Positions 42,810-55,819 of a stretch of 64,000 bases of DNA are shown here, piece by piece. The translations under genes were made by a program, and so were the position numbers. Position 1 is the first letter of the stretch. Each line of letters starts with the position of its first letter. The notes beneath the pieces were generated by a model, which was not told the origin of the DNA, did not search any database, and was given only the letters and a program-made list of their open reading frames with translations. Source of the DNA: Tillus elongatus (Eukaryota; Arthropoda; Insecta; Coleoptera; Cleridae). The stretch is from positions 126,826,723-126,890,722 of the forward strand of contig OZ023269.1 of NCBI GenBank assembly GCA_964006375.1. The letters are read 5' to 3'.

Positions 42810-42990
42810 ATGAAGAAATAAGTGACACGGCAGATGATATCCGAGCAGTAATTGTTGAAAATATCAAGAAATGCACATACTTGTCTCTACAGATCAAGGA
42901 ATCTACAGAAATCTCTAAAAGTGCCCAGTTTATAGCATTCGTAGGATTCAACACAACCGCTGATAGGTGTCATATGTTTCTTATAAGTTA
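42810..42990 (+). pseudogene. ZBED5/Buster-like hAT transposase, N-side piece
   Basis: Reads LPLLELSDEEISDTADDIRA, VIVENIKKCTYLSLQIKEST and ISKSAQFIAFVGFNTTADRC. This corresponds to the hAT segment with KxxxFxLQxDES (catalytic Asp changed to Lys-Glu here, QIKES). Continues at 44640 after an insertion. Inactive. Confidence 0.78.
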
Positions 42991-43273
42991 GGTTGCCAAT
43001 CATGATTTTAAAAAGCATATCCTAGTTTGTTTTGGTGAATGTACTTTATATTTTTGCATAAAAATAAAGTATGCGAAAATACTGGGTTTTCTGGATGGTT
43101 CCAAAGGCAAAAACACCAAATTAATTTCGTAAGTGATAAATGAGCTTTACTGATCTGAACAGTTGTTAATGTAGACTACTGTCAAAGCTGTATTTGAAAT
43201 ACAGTTGGACTCCACTAGTACCAGCTTTGACCATAAGCCCAGATAATTATCTTGCCAGGTAGTAAACGTATTG

Positions 43274-43377
<104 letters not shown>

Positions 43378-43384
43378 CGCCATT

Positions 43385-44587
43385 AGATACCAGTACCAGC
43401 GCAAGCAATTACTTGATACTTTATGCAATCTGCCACCGCTTCTCATCTGTATCAGAAGGGAGGCTATGGCGTCGCATCTCAAAATGCGAGACTCTGAGGG
43501 AGCAATCACAGGACATACAAAGGTTGCCAAGAATGTGGAAAAGGAAATTCCAATTTTCACCATCAAGGTACGAAATGCAGAGGATTATATTAGGTTGGCT
43601 ACGACATATACCCTCAGAATCGCCAGCAAGGATCAATGGAGACAAAAAGAAGGTTGCTTTTCAGCCTGCTAGCCTGGTCTGTTTTACCGACGGGTCACGG
43701 CTGGAGGAGCAGCACTCCTGCGGGGCGGTAATATACATCAATAGCCTGGGGGTGCGCGAGAGTTATGCTATGGGCGCATATACCACGACATTTGAAACGC
43801 AGGTGTACGCTATCCTGTCTGTAGCTTATCGAAAGGATGTGAGGAGGAGCCCTGATAAATCTGTATACATTTGCTCAAATAGTCAAACAGTCTGCGCGTC
43901 CAGAATTATGTTAACGCTGGTTCAGCTGACGCTCTTACGGGACTGTCCAGAACAAAGGAGGTACAACTTGTGTGGGTTCCGGGACACTGGCGTGGCGGGG
44001 AATAAAGTGGCGAATAAGCTCGCAAGGCTTGGTTGCCGGCGGCCGTTTTGTGGCTCGGTGCCTTCTATAGGCATACGTAGGAAGGTGGACTTCGACGTCC
44101 TAGATAAATGGACTGAGGACTCCATGGAGATACAGTGGAGGTCAGTCAGTGACTGTAGGTAGACGAGGGATTTCGTGGGGAGGCCGGATAGACACAAGGC
44201 TGTCGGGCTTCTTGGTACGAGTCGTTCTGCTCTTCACCGCATGATTGGGGTGTTAAGAGGCCACTGTACTCTCAGAATATACCTTACATTGGTAGGTGTC
44301 GAGAGGGATCCCATTTGCCAGGAATGCGGCGAGACTGAAGAAACGTCTCACCTCTACCTGTGTGAACGCGAGGTGTTTGGGAGTCTTAGAACAGAATTGT
44401 TTGGTTCGAAGACTCTACAACGGAGTCAGGTAAGTTCCAATGGAATAGCGCCGGAATTTCCTTTATTTCGAGGCAGATGAGGTTTGGTGACGAAATCGAG
44501 AAGAGGTGGGGCATGGTTGCTGTGTTGCCGGGGTTGGCAAAAAGGGCCCATTGTGGCCTACTTGTCTGGCGCTAACCTCCCCACTAT

Positions 44588-44634
<47 letters not shown>
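43385..44634 (+). mobile_element. I-type LINE 3' end (RNase H and Cys-His domain) with (TAC)n tail
   Basis: Reads [20 protein letters not shown], then VCFTDGSRLEEQHSCGAVIY (RNase H start), AVYRKDVRRSP-like text, CGFRDTGVAGNKVANKLARL (RNase H end) and, after a stop and frame change, ALHRMIGVLRGHCTLRIYL and CQECGETEETSHLYLCE (C-terminal C-x2-C-x8-H-x4-C). The 3' end runs into a (TAC)n array, like the short tandem tails of I-type LINEs. Separate lineage from the LINE nested in piggyBac. It is inserted between two parts of a hAT transposase. Confidence 0.85.
44587..44633. repeat. (TAC)n microsatellite, LINE tail
   Basis: About 16 trinucleotides at the LINE 3' end. Confidence 0.95.
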
Positions 44635-44639
44635 ATGCA

Positions 44640-45400
44640 ATGTACATCTAAATACGATATTGACTGGACAAAATTCGTTTCTTTATGCTCCAATGGTGCC
44701 AAGGCTATGACAGAACATCGATTTAGTCTTATTGTTTAGGCCAGATGCTAAATGGCTGCACCGTTTTGTACACCATGAAGCTCTTGCCTCAAAGTCTTTA
44801 CCCTCTGAATTGTGTCTTGAAAAGTGTCATTAAAGTTGTAAATTTAATTTAAAGAAAAGGCATAATAGATTCGTATTCTTGGAAAAATTTGTGGAGACAT
44901 GTGTAAATATTCTTTATCACTTAGAAGCATGGTGGTTTTCGAGAGGTAACGTATTAAAAAGAGTTTTCCAGTTAAATGCAGAACTTTTGATGTACCTACA
45001 TAATGAGAAATCAGAATATGACAGCTTTTTCACCAATCCTTTTTGATTTCTTAGGCTGTCTTTCCTGGCTGTTACTTTTGAACACCTAAGTATCTTAAAT
45101 TTTGATTTGCGAGGTCGTTTTGTTAATAACAGCCACGGACAAAATTAATGGATTTATGGAAAGCTTGACTTAGGAAAACTTTAATCCAGAAAAACAATGT
45201 TGATTCATTTCAATACGTTCAAGAGCTCAAAACTCGGATCATTGTTAGATCAAAAAAATCAAGAATACCCCAATCTGCCAAACAAAGCTCTTAAATGTTT
45301 GGTTCCATTTGCAAGCTTTAATTTATGCGAGTTAAGACTGCCATTATAATAAAGGTGAGAAAGCGCATTGAACTTGAAAATGTCATTGGCTGTGTGTCAA
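44640..45400 (+). pseudogene. ZBED5/Buster-like hAT transposase, C-side piece
   Basis: Continues the 42810 piece: YDIDWTKFVSLCSNGAKAMT, then in shifted frames WLHRFVHHEALASKSLPSEL, RFVFLEKFVETCVNIL, HLEAWWFSRGNVLKRVFQLN and ELLMYLHNEKSEY. Then SFLAVTFEHLSILNFDLRGR. Order and wording match ZBED5/SCAND3-type hAT proteins. Several stops and frameshifts; inactive. Confidence 0.82.
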
Positions 45401-45642
45401 ATACCGAACCCAGATTTGGAAGGCTATTGTCTGATAAGTCAGACACATACGTCGCATTAATATTTTTCACTTAGTAATTCAGTAATTCAGTACGTTTATT
45501 AGAAGTTATATTTTATTTACGATGCAAAAGACAAAAATTAGGTCCTAAATTAGTTATTTTTGTTTATATTGGAAATCCTTTCACGCCTGGATGGTTCAAT
45601 TTTTTAAGTTTATAAGTCGAGTGGATTTTCACAAAGGTTATA

Positions 45643-46916
45643 TACGAGGGCGGGTCAATAAGTCCATGACTTTTTGAATGAAACACAGGTTTTTTGACAA
45701 AAAATCATTTTATTTCTCAACATAGTGTCCTTTGAGCTCTATACACTTCGTCCAACGTTTCTCCAATTTTTTTATCCCTTTCAAGAAAATAAGATTTATC
45801 GAGGTCCTCAAAATACGTATTCGTTTGTAAGATGATTTCATCATTGGAGTCAAATCTCTTATCACCAAGCCATTTCTTTAAGTTTGGAAACAAGAAATAG
45901 TCACTCGGTGCTAAATCCGGAGAAGCGGGCGGATGAGGGAGCAATTCGTAGCCCAATTTATGCAATTTCGCCATGGAGACTACACCTGTGTGTACCCTTG
46001 CATTGTCTTGGTGGAAGAAAACTTTTTCTTGGCCAAATGCGGTCGTTTTTTCTTCAAATCGGTCTAATAAGTTGGTATGATTGTTCTTCCCTTTTCAAGG
46101 TAATCAAGGTGGATTATACCGCGTGCATCTCAAAAAACAGACGTCATGACTTTATTGGCTGACAAACCTACCTTGGCCTTCTTCGACGCCGAGATGCACG
46201 GAGAAACCTACTGTTTTGACTACTGGTTGGTATCTGGTGTATTGTGGTGAATCCATGTTTCGTCCGCGGTTACAAAACGGCGCAAAAGCTCGTCCGTATT
46301 GCGGTTAAACAACGCCAAACAATCCTTTGAAGTTGTCACACGATTGCGTTTGTGGTCGATTGTGACCAAACGCGGCACCCATCTTACGGATAGCTTTCTC
46401 ATACCCAAGTGATCATGCAAAATCGAAACCACTGAGCCATGTAATATGTCTATGGCTTCCACAATTTCCCGCACTTTCAGTGTCCGATCGGCCAACACCA
46501 TATTGTAAATTTTTTAAATTGTTTAGGGTCTGGCGACCTCAACTGGGCGTCCAGAACGTTCGGCGTCATTTGTGCTTGTACGGCCGCAGCGAAATTCAGT
46601 AAACCAGTTTTTTACCATGGAAATTGATGGTGCAGAGTCCCCATAGTATTTATCAAGCTTGGCCTTGGTTTGAGTGATGGTTTTTTCCTGCAAAAAAATA
46701 ATGTTTGATGAGCACACGAAATTCCCTTTTTTCCATTTTCGTTATAACTCAAGAGGTTGTCTGCGTTCAGTGGCTATGTAACACAAACTAAATGACGCAG
46801 CTTGTTTAAAATTTGACAGGAGTCAACTGACAGATGCTTGTTGACCGGAGCAGTATTGCTCTTCCTATGAAGAGGCGGGAAATTCAAAAAGTTACGGACT
46901 TATTGACCAACCATGC
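45643..46916 (-). mobile_element. mariner (irritans type), copy 3, full length
   Basis: The left edge reads TA then cgagggcgggtcaataagtc. The right edge, read inward, is ggtcaataagtccgtaactt, with the outermost few bases degraded. Length is about 1.27 kb. Confidence 0.92.
45717..46735 (-). pseudogene. mariner transposase, copy 3, broken
   Basis: The N-terminus, missing in copy 1, is present in broken frames (MEKREFRVLIKHYF near 46732). Then come KTITQTKAKLDKYYGDSAPS, RCGRTSTNDAERSGRPVEVA, MVLADRTLKVREIVEAIDIL and RFVTADETWIHHNTPDT, so the first Asp is present. After frameshifts the C-terminal part (45974-45717) has KLGYELLPHPPASPDLAPSD and FEDLDKSYF. Stops and shifts near 46210, 46515 and 45980-46200 inactivate it. 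Confidence 0.9.
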
Positions 46917-48074
46917 AGTGATCTTGTTTGCGTCTCGCACAAGCTATAGACAGAATGTTAGATGGAAACACCAGCAGACACGGATTCAACCCGAAAGGTT
47001 CCGTGGTTCTAAAATTTACGGCTACATAGATATTCCTCGGAGGTGATATCACAGCATTAATGTGATAATATAATCTGACTACGCGTATAATTGTGAAAAA
47101 AAATCATTGTTGTCTATCCCTAAAGGCTTAAGATAAAAACTAATCAGTAGATTCTGGCATATTTTATGAATAAGTCCCTGTAACTTCATTAATATAATAT
47201 TAATGACTTCTACAAAAACCAATCGAGTTGGTTGAATCGTATCTTCTAAAAGTTTTATGCAATTTCCTGTTACCTTTTACAGTCCTTATACGTCGCCACT
47301 GTATAAAACACGTACAGCTTTGCTCCTAGATCGGCAGTCCTTTCGTACATCTTGCTTATAATGTACTGCAAAATCCCCTGAGTTAAAATTTAGTTGCGGT
47401 TCGCAGATATTGCTATTGTAATATCTCACGAGCACATATGTTGTGTTGTCAGAACTGAATTATGCCTGAAATGAATAATTATTGCTACGATAATTCTATT
47501 AATGTAGTTATAATAATAATAATGATACCGTACTAACAATTGTACGTACTAGGTTAGGTATATAACGGCATCCAGTCTATGCATTCCGATTATGTCGGCG
47601 AAACAATCATAATTATAAAAAATAATAACATGCGCAACATGCACTATTATTAAGACAAATAAGGTACTGTATAATAACGCGTATTGTCTTCGGCTACATA
47701 CTTGTATTATCGACAAAGAATTGGGTCTTGAATTTTTAGTTTAGCCGGTGCAAGTACGAAGCAAATATACATTGAAGTATGTGAAAAATCACATACCTGT
47801 TTTGTTTGTAGCTATCAAATTGCATAAACCACAAAAAACCATTAACCTAGATTCCTATCTACCTTGTAGGAGATATAATATTATACACTGAGCCGAATAA
47901 AAACCCTATTGTCTATTAAATGGTATATTTTTCTGGACTATACAATCTAGTAGTTTCAAGAAACAAACAAGGTTTTTTGAAGAAGCGATATTACACTTAG
48001 TCATCCATAACGAAGAGAAATTTTGCCACCTAATGCCTTATTTGTTACATAAAGAAAACAATAAGTACACCTTC
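46917..48074. other. Non-coding stretch
   Basis: Nothing recognised. Confidence 0.5.
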
Positions 48075-48175
48075 GGAGGATCCAATTTATCACAAAATAT
48101 TTCGAAAGACCTGGCGATCGTTTCACTAACAAGGCTAACATCATCAGGGGATAAAATATTCTAAACCCTGAACAA
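48075..48175 (+). repeat. Interspersed repeat C, copy 2
   Basis: Matches 42306-42415 (see there). Confidence 0.55.
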
Positions 48176-48536
48176 CTAACATCGTGTTTATATTAAAATG
48201 AACTCTGTCATTGAGAAAAGTCTATGTTAGTTGTCTCGTTACAAAATTTGTATTTTTAGCCAAAAAAAGGAGCAGAAAAGAACGATTCTTGTTTTGAAAT
48301 GCAAGTAGAAAGGGAAATCAAGCAGTGGAAGTTTTGGAAGCATTTTTAGTATGGAGGATGGAAACGGAAGATATAAATTATAGACTTTTGGTGAGTCAAA
48401 ATTTGAAGCATAATGTTTGGAAAATAGCTCTCAAAACATTTTTAGGTTGAATTTTAACTATTATGTCTAAATACTTTACAAGTCGAAGACTTATCTGTAT
48501 AGACATGCTGTATGATTGTAGACAATAAAGATAAAG

Positions 48537-48577
<41 letters not shown>
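48537..48577. repeat. (TTA)n microsatellite
   Basis: About 13 trinucleotides, 3 bp before the SINE's target duplication. Confidence 0.95.
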
Positions 48578-48579
<2 letters not shown>

Positions 48580-48594
48580 TACGTGCCAGCAAAT

Positions 48595-48953
48595 ATGTGT
48601 GTGTGTTTTGTTTCTTTAACGTCGGCCTATTTCCGCGACTATGGCCAATCACCGACGTCATGGAGCAGTTTCACCTCACCATCCTAGAAATTTTGCCGAA
48701 CTCCTGTATTTCTTTAAGGAGGGTAGGGATATTTAACGTACCCAACATCGCATGGACACGGGACCGACGGTTTTACGCCCCCTCCGAAAGGCGGAACGTG
48801 CAGACATTCAACTTGCACAAATACAATGCCGGAACCTTGATTGATGTTAGTGTTACAGTTTGTATTGAAAAAGTGAAAGGAGAACCCTGGGATCGAACCC
48901 AGTACACTTCGGTTCAGAGGCACACGTTCTTACCTCTGAACCAGCGAGGCTCT
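48595..48953 (-). mobile_element. tRNA-derived SINE, full length with target duplication
   Basis: Target duplication TACGTGCCAGCAAAT at 48580-48594 and 48953-48967. Between them is a complete minus-strand copy: head gagcctcgctggttcagagg with a B box near 48893, the GC-rich block near 48783, cacctcaccatcct, and the tail gccgacgttaaagaaacaaa followed by an AC-rich end. This copy defines the family's length (about 358 bp) and shows LINE-type retroposition. Confidence 0.94.
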
Positions 48954-49154
48954 ACGTGCCAGCAAATCGACAGCACTCTAGAGGGAAAATTGCAAACAAA
49001 CTTTCTCTACTTATGTTTACAGCCATTAAAATTTCTTTATACCTGTTTTCAGGTAGTTTCGGTATCTTTTGTATCAAAGACACATTGTGCGAACAATGAA
49101 CTCTGGAGGTGGCGACGCTCTATTCGTACAACATTTGCTATTTTTAGCTGTATG

Positions 49155-49158
<4 letters not shown>

Positions 49159-49236
<78 letters not shown>
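49159..49236. repeat. (TA)n microsatellite
   Basis: About 39 TA units preceded by TATG units. Confidence 0.97.
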
Positions 49237-49237
<1 letters not shown>

Positions 49238-49879
49238 TTTCATACGAGTTCAAATTCCGGATTGCCTAACATTTTGGTTTTTGGTAAGCTTTAGGTTTGC
49301 TTTATTTTATCGTACACATTAAGTCAAATATGCTGGGCAACGCATGACCTATCTACAGTACCATATCTCAGTTAGACTAAATGTTTAGCGGAATCCAAGG
49401 CATTCAGAAAAGAGAAAGCAGACAAATACTGGTCTTAGTATCCTTTCGCGAAATAACAACTATGTTGACACAAGCTATTTCGCGAATTGTGTTTTGCCCC
49501 AGCCAAAGCCATATTTTGTTAAAGAAAATGTCGACACAAACAGAACCATATTATTATATGCTACGAGTAAATTAAAAGGTGCGTGATGCACAATCAATAA
49601 ACTTTTTATGTTTAATTTATGTCTCAGTTGTAAAATAGATACAAATTTTGATCTATGTTTTTACACGTACTATTAACGTGATGCATCCACGTAAATTTTG
49701 TTCAACTAAAATGTCAAGAGACTTACTGGTGCAGGCTGACTGAAATCGCCTCTCACCCAGAAGTTTTGAAAGATGACCAAGTAGGTTTTCTGCTAAAATA
49801 CATGCATCTTTAGATTATTATTAAGATTGTTTAATATTAATGTGTTAGCGCGACGCCAATCAATCATGTCAAAGCACGC
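49237..49879. other. Non-coding stretch
   Basis: Nothing recognised. Confidence 0.5.
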
Positions 49880-50085
49880 ATCTTTCAACTTTTCTTGAAG
49901 TGCACCCTTGTCACCAAAGCGAAAATAACATCATCGACAAACAGAACTACAAAGTCGGAACAAACAGAAGTAGATAGATCATTAATGAATAAAAGACAAA
50001 TTAAAGGTCCAAGGACAGATCCTTGTAGAACACCATATTATAATGAAATGACCGATAACCATCTTGCCCAATTTATATTCGTCAT
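49880..50085 (-). pseudogene. LINE reverse transcriptase scrap
   Basis: The minus strand reads GVLQGSVLGPLICLLFINDL and SDFVVLFVDDVIFAL, the RT palm with a catalytic VDD. Flanking sequence is decayed. A Jockey-type RT different from the CR1-like family at 51150. Confidence 0.7.
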
Positions 50086-51149
50086 TCTCTTAAGAAAAAC
50101 ATAAGGCAGCTAAGAATATTTCCCGTAAGCACAAGATTCGATAAAAACAACATATTCTTTGATGGATCTTATAACATATGCGTTAAATTACTCCAGCACG
50201 TTATAGAAGCACCTGTAGTTTAGTTTTTGAGCTTTTAAATAGTTATTGAAAGCGATTATGTCAATCAATTTACATCACTTACAAATACAGGAACGACTAA
50301 CTTATTTGTACGTGTTTTGTGGGGGAGCTATTATAATAAAAAAAAATATAATATTAATTAATAGGGGGAAAAGGAGGCGCCGTCAAAGTCAGCTGTGGAT
50401 TTAGTAGTAGAATACCTAAGAATAATTTTCTCTAAAAATTTTACATAAAAGTATTTAATGCAGTTTTTGTTCAATACAGTATTATACAGATGTGTCTGTT
50501 TGAGGAAGTCATAAAGAGATTCGTTTGAAATAGTTTCGAAATTTTAATCACAATAACATCATCATTAAATCTAAAATAATTTACGCAACGGTAATTAACT
50601 TTGAATGTATTTTACAGCACCTATTGCATAAGTATTTTAGAAGGCATTTTTTTGTTAGGAGACAAAAGTTTAGCTAGAAATTCATGCGCATATTTCGCTT
50701 ATTATATCATAAATACTCTGCTATAACGCCTCTTGCAGTATTCTATTTCAAAAACAACGACATAGTCGACTTTACAAAAAAAGCAAGACCAAAGAAGCCA
50801 AGATCATTGATTAAAGTAGTTTGCTTAAGACCATTGCGAAAAGTAGTTTATTTGCTAATGTAATTGCAAAAAGTAGTTAGTTTTTTCAGTCCTTTTGTTT
50901 AGATCGTTATTTGTTAGGTTCTCTAATGTTGCACATTTCGCTAAACAAAATAACTCTTTACTAGATTTCTACAAAGTGCAACACCTTTTCTGTAAATTAC
51001 TTCCAACTTAGTAAGAGTTTCGATAGGATCGATCATACACTTCTCAAGGAAATATGTGGTTCGAATCTATGGCAGCACATGTCGGGATAGTATTTTTCAT
51101 CTCTGTTGGAGGTGGTTTCTTTTCTACATTTTTGCCCCCTAAATAAATT
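50086..51149. other. Non-coding stretch
   Basis: Nothing recognised beyond possible decayed LINE continuation up to about 50300. Confidence 0.4.
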
Positions 51150-53703
51150 ATATTCCCCATACATCAAGGTGAAGTCCCAACGGGCCTTTCCGGTTCTGGT
51201 GTATGAGTCGGTTTCCCTTATAAGCAAAAATTATGATGGCTCCTCCTTGTACAAAAGATTCCGGAGGTAAAATACCCCTCCATTCGGATCTCCGGGAGAG
51301 GGGTGTACAGGGGTCGCCAACATCAAGATTTAACATATCCTTTTCGAATATATTTGGCCTAAATTCTAACCTGAACTCCGTCCACCATTTCCTCCAGGCT
51401 AACAGGCCCCCAACTCCTCTTCCTCACCGAAACCCAAATCAGTGCCAAAACAGCCACTAATCACCTTAATTTCCCGGGGTATGAGCTCCTTACTTCCTTT
51501 TGATTGCATGGAGGCCTGTGCGCATACGGCCGTAGCAATCTACCCTGCAGCAGACTTCCCAATTTAGAAGCTGGAAGAAAAGACATACTATGGATAAAAC
51601 TCTCTCTCAGGGCTGCAACTAAATTCATCTGTTGCATTTACCGGTCACCTTCTGACAACAACTTTGTCCAGCTCTTTGACTACCTTTCTGAAAAAACCGA
51701 CTATCTGATTTCTGAATATCCTTCCTCCGAGGTCACTATTCTTGGTGACTTCAATGTACATAATAAGGAATTGCTAGGATCTTCAAAAACCGATCCACAA
51801 GGGAGAGCAGCGGAGGTGTTTGCAGTCAGCAATTCTTTAGCCAATATGGTTCAGCAACCTGCTTACTTTCCTCGTATCCCAACACACAGCTCAAATCCCT
51901 TGGATCTCCTTCTTACTACAAAACCTGAATGCTATAAGATATCAGTCACCGCCCCCCTTGGTCGCTCAGATCACGGCATGGTCACTACTTCCTGCGCAAT
52001 GCAACCCGAGGTCACACAGTCATCACACTCACGTATCGTTTGACACTACAACTCCGCAGACTGGGACGAAATGCGGGATTACTTTTCCTCATTTCCATGG
52101 GCGTCTTTCTGCTTCTCTCATCCTGACCCCTCTGATATCTCACAACACGTTACCGTAATTATCCAAGCTGGCATGGAATTATTTATTCCACGTACACAGA
52201 AAACCTCTTCAGCCACTCAAAAGCCCTGGTTCTCTAAATCCTGTGACAAGGCCAAACTTGAAAAGGTCAAAGCTTACAAAACGCTTCTACACAATCCCAG
52301 TCGAGAAAATCGTCAAGCATTTAATGACGCAAGAAACCGCTATGTCCGCATTCTTTCTAAGGCAAAAAACTCGTTTAATAACCACATCAAAAACAGAGTC
52401 CTCTTGAGCTCCAACGGCGGCAAACCCTTCTGGACTCTTGCTAAATCTATTGGGAATAATTTCTGCAAAAGCACGTTCCCACCTCTTGTCTCAGGGGATG
52501 AAATTGTTTCTACCGCCCTGGGCAAGGCTGAACTTTTTGCTTCGTTGTTCGCCGGCAATTTTACTCTCAACCCACCTCCAAAGGTTCAACCACCAACAGT
52601 CCCCAATGTCGCACATAAAATGACTGATATCATTTTCAAAACTAAAAAGGTACGAAAGATGCTCTCTTCTCTTAATACCAGGAAAGCCTCTGGCCTTGAC
52701 GAGATCCCAGCAATTGTTCTCAAAAAATGCGCACCAGAACTTGCTCCAGTCCTGACTCGTCTGTTTCAGATATCTTACAATAAAGGCATATTCCCTAGTA
52801 ACTGGAAACTGCTCGAGTACAACCCATTCCCAAAAAAGGATCCAAAGCGCTTCCTAGCAACTACATGCCTATTTCTCTCCTTTCAGTCGTCTCTAAAGTG
52901 AAAAGTATATAAACACCGAATTACTAAAATTTCTTGAAAAACACAGTCTAAACCACGACAGGCAGTATGGATTCCGTCAGCGCAGATCGACTGCCGACCT
53001 CCTTTCCTTTGTCACCCACTCTTGGAACAAGTCTATGGAACTACACGGTGAATCCCAGATTGTTGCTCTAGACATATCCAAAGCATTCGACCAGGTCTGG
53101 CACGCAGCGCTGCTTAATAAACTTCCGGCTATGGCCTACCACCAAAACTTTGTACCTGCACAGCAAATTTCCTCTCCAATACGAGCATTTCTGTTGTTGT
53201 GGATGGCCATTCCTCTGAACTGTATCCAATTAATGCAGGAGTTCCTCAAGGTTCAGCTTTAGCCCCTACTTTGTTTCTTCTCCACATCAATGCCCTCCTC
53301 TCTAGCACATCCAACCCAGTTCACAGTTACGCGGACGACAGCACCCTCCACTCAAATATACAATATTCTAAGCCTGTCTCTTTAGCCCAATTAGATGAGG
53401 ATCGCAGACTCATGAAGGGTTCTGTCTCCGTGGATCTCCAAAAAATATTAGACTGGGGAAGTAGAAATCTTATACAATTCAACCCCACCAAATCTCAGTC
53501 TTGCTTTCTATCTCATAAGAGATACACCAGCCCTAGACCCATCACAATAAACAACCAAGTTATTCAAAGCAATGAGTCCTTTTCTCTTGTTGGCATTTCT
53601 ATGGATAGAAATGTCAATTGGCACCAACATGTCACATCAATTGCAGAAGCGGCTGCTAAGAAATTAGGTTTCCTCTTCCGTGTTTGCAAATACTTTTCAC
53701 CAG
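51150..53703 (+). mobile_element. Jockey/CR1-like LINE, copy 3, longest copy
   Basis: The longest of three related copies. Start of the APE endonuclease is in broken frames (NIFGLNSNLNSVHHFL, about 51340; LTETQISAK). An open part then runs 51504-52043: CCIYRSPSDNNFVQLFDYL, EVTILGDFNVHNKEL and LGRSDHGMVTT (catalytic SDH). The linker and RT fingers follow (52071-52901; KPWFSKSCDKAKLEKVKA, SLNTRKASGLDEIPAIVLKK), then after frameshifts GVPQGSALAPTLFLLHINAL and SYADDSTLHSN (53199-53700). It stops at FRVCKYFSPA, about 53703, missing the C-terminus present in copy 2. The stretch 51150-51300 may be its 5' part. Inactive. Confidence 0.88.
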
Positions 53704-55139
53704 CGGTACGATATTATTTAGGGTGTAAGCCCTCGTGGTGTGTTGTTGAAATTAAAAAAAAATCAAAACTGACAATATCTGTGTGATTATTGAAATTAAT
53801 TGAGAGTGAAATACTCTTTTTTTTCAGTACAAGGTTGTAAAACAACCGGTTAAAGATACTCAATTAATAATTATCAAATAATTATGGGGTAACTAACATA
53901 ATGATTATTATTAGAAGTAATTATGTAAGTATCTTGATATTTTTTTAACACTGAAAACTGTTTTTAATCTAACAAACCAACTATAAACAAAAAACTACGA
54001 ATAGTAACTACAAGTGGCGTTGCTTGCGAGGCTGGTGTGAGTACTTTTCAACCAACTTCAGGCGTATCGTCTTAGTTGATGTTCAGAAGCTGTAACTTAT
54101 GCGTTTCTAGACATAACTCTCGTCAAAAGGTGTGAACAGCAAGTTTTTGTATAAAGATGAATGAGAAAACTGAAAACATAACTAAATTGTTTTTTCTGAC
54201 TGAATTCCTGATAAATATTCTTCATCATTTGACCCTTACAAATGCCAACAAGTGATTGTGAGCTTTTCGAAAGCATTTTTATGTATTCTTAGTTTCAGAT
54301 CAATCAACGTATTAAAGGGGGAACCCAGGGTTCTGACAAAGTTATATATCAACCAAATGAATAAAATTTATAAGACAGAATTATTTCCCAGGAACAGAAG
54401 TATAGTTTCTGTTTCTGTGAACTATGTTCACATGTCAACGATTTTTTTCTTGAGATTTCAGGCATATATCAAAATAAGTGATTAGTTTTTTTTTATAATA
54501 TGAATTATGTACAAAGTTGTTTTGTTTGAAAGCCGATGGGAAATCAAAAGGTTTAAAATTATACATTAGTCCTGAATGTATCATAACTTACAGTTTTAAA
54601 TGGCTACATGTTTAATGTTAGACAATTAGTGGAATAAAAAGTGACTCCACAACTCTCTGATATAAGATACTCCTTGAGTTTTATGTTTCTTTGATAATTT
54701 TAGAGGTTTGTGCGTAAAAAAAACGATATTTGACACGGGCTTCTAATAAAAAGGATTCTAAATAGAAATACTGCAAACTTTTAGGTTGCCAATCGGATAA
54801 AGGCTCCTATGTCGTAATGTTACTTATCGATATTTTTCAGCTGTTTCAGCTAATCTATCTGGAGAGAAACCATTACAAATCCCAATATCTATAATTTTGG
54901 ACATCTTCTCAAATTATATCTCACATATCAAAGGGAAATTGCGTAACCTTCGAACAAGAAAGCTCAAACGCGAGATTTCCTGACGGAAAGGGTTATTTGA
55001 ATCTGATGGTATGATGACAGTTGTCGAATAACTTGTCTAGTTAATTTTTATAGAAAAAAATATTTAATGAGATGAGAAATTTTAAGGCTTAATTCAAATT
55101 TCAATAACACATCAGGTTGTTTTCGTTGCTCTTAATACA
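53704..55139. other. Non-coding stretch
   Basis: Nothing recognised. Confidence 0.5.
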
Positions 55140-55205
55140 GCCATATACACTTTTCCTGTGGCTTCACAAGTGCTTGTTTTATTCCCTGAAACCGGCTTCG
55201 CTTTT
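55140..55205 (-). repeat. Short interspersed repeat B, diverged minus copy
   Basis: Reverse complement has gccggtttcagggaataaaa, then cttgtgaagccacaggaaaa, matching 20680-20735. Confidence 0.45.
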
Positions 55206-55819
55206 TTACGACCTCGTCGGGCAAAAAAAATAATTGAAGAGCCGCACGTCTGTATTTAGATCAATTGTATATACAGGGTAGCGCATTGAAAACGAAAGAG
55301 ACCGCTTGGGCCCAGATAATTTTTTTAAGAAACGCTGAAACACGTCAATTTTAATATTGAAGCGGACATGTTTTGACATAAAACTCAACTTTGTCACATC
55401 AACCCCTTAAGGGTGGTGATAACCACCCTTATATTTTAAATAGGGAAGATGGGTCAAATGTTACATCATTTGAAAGCTCTTTCTTTTCTGAATTCAGCAC
55501 ACTAATTGTTTTGGCAGTTTTATCAACTCGTTTAAAAATTCTTCACAGTTGGGGTTGCAAGAACGTATTTCATTCGTTGTGATAAGAAATGCACTAATTA
55601 GTCAATTTTTCGTTAAAAAAAAGTAAGAAACAAAACCAAACGTTTAAAAACGTTTATTCAGTTAAGCAAGTGTTCAAATTGTTGACCACCAGCTTCCATA
55701 CAAAAGTACAGATTTTGTTCACAACGAGCTCTGACATTCTGGAGCATTTGTGGAGTTATTAGACGGCATTCTTCAACAATGCGTCGTCGTAATTCTTCCA
55801 GATACTCCGGTTCTGTTGC

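Noticed and set aside
43421..44640. ttatgcaat at both ends as the target duplication of the I-type LINE
   Set aside because: The left occurrence lies inside LINE coding text (LCNLPPL), so the match is probably chance.
48597..49322. 241-residue plus-strand frame
   Set aside because: It runs antisense through the SINE and then through a TA microsatellite; not a gene.
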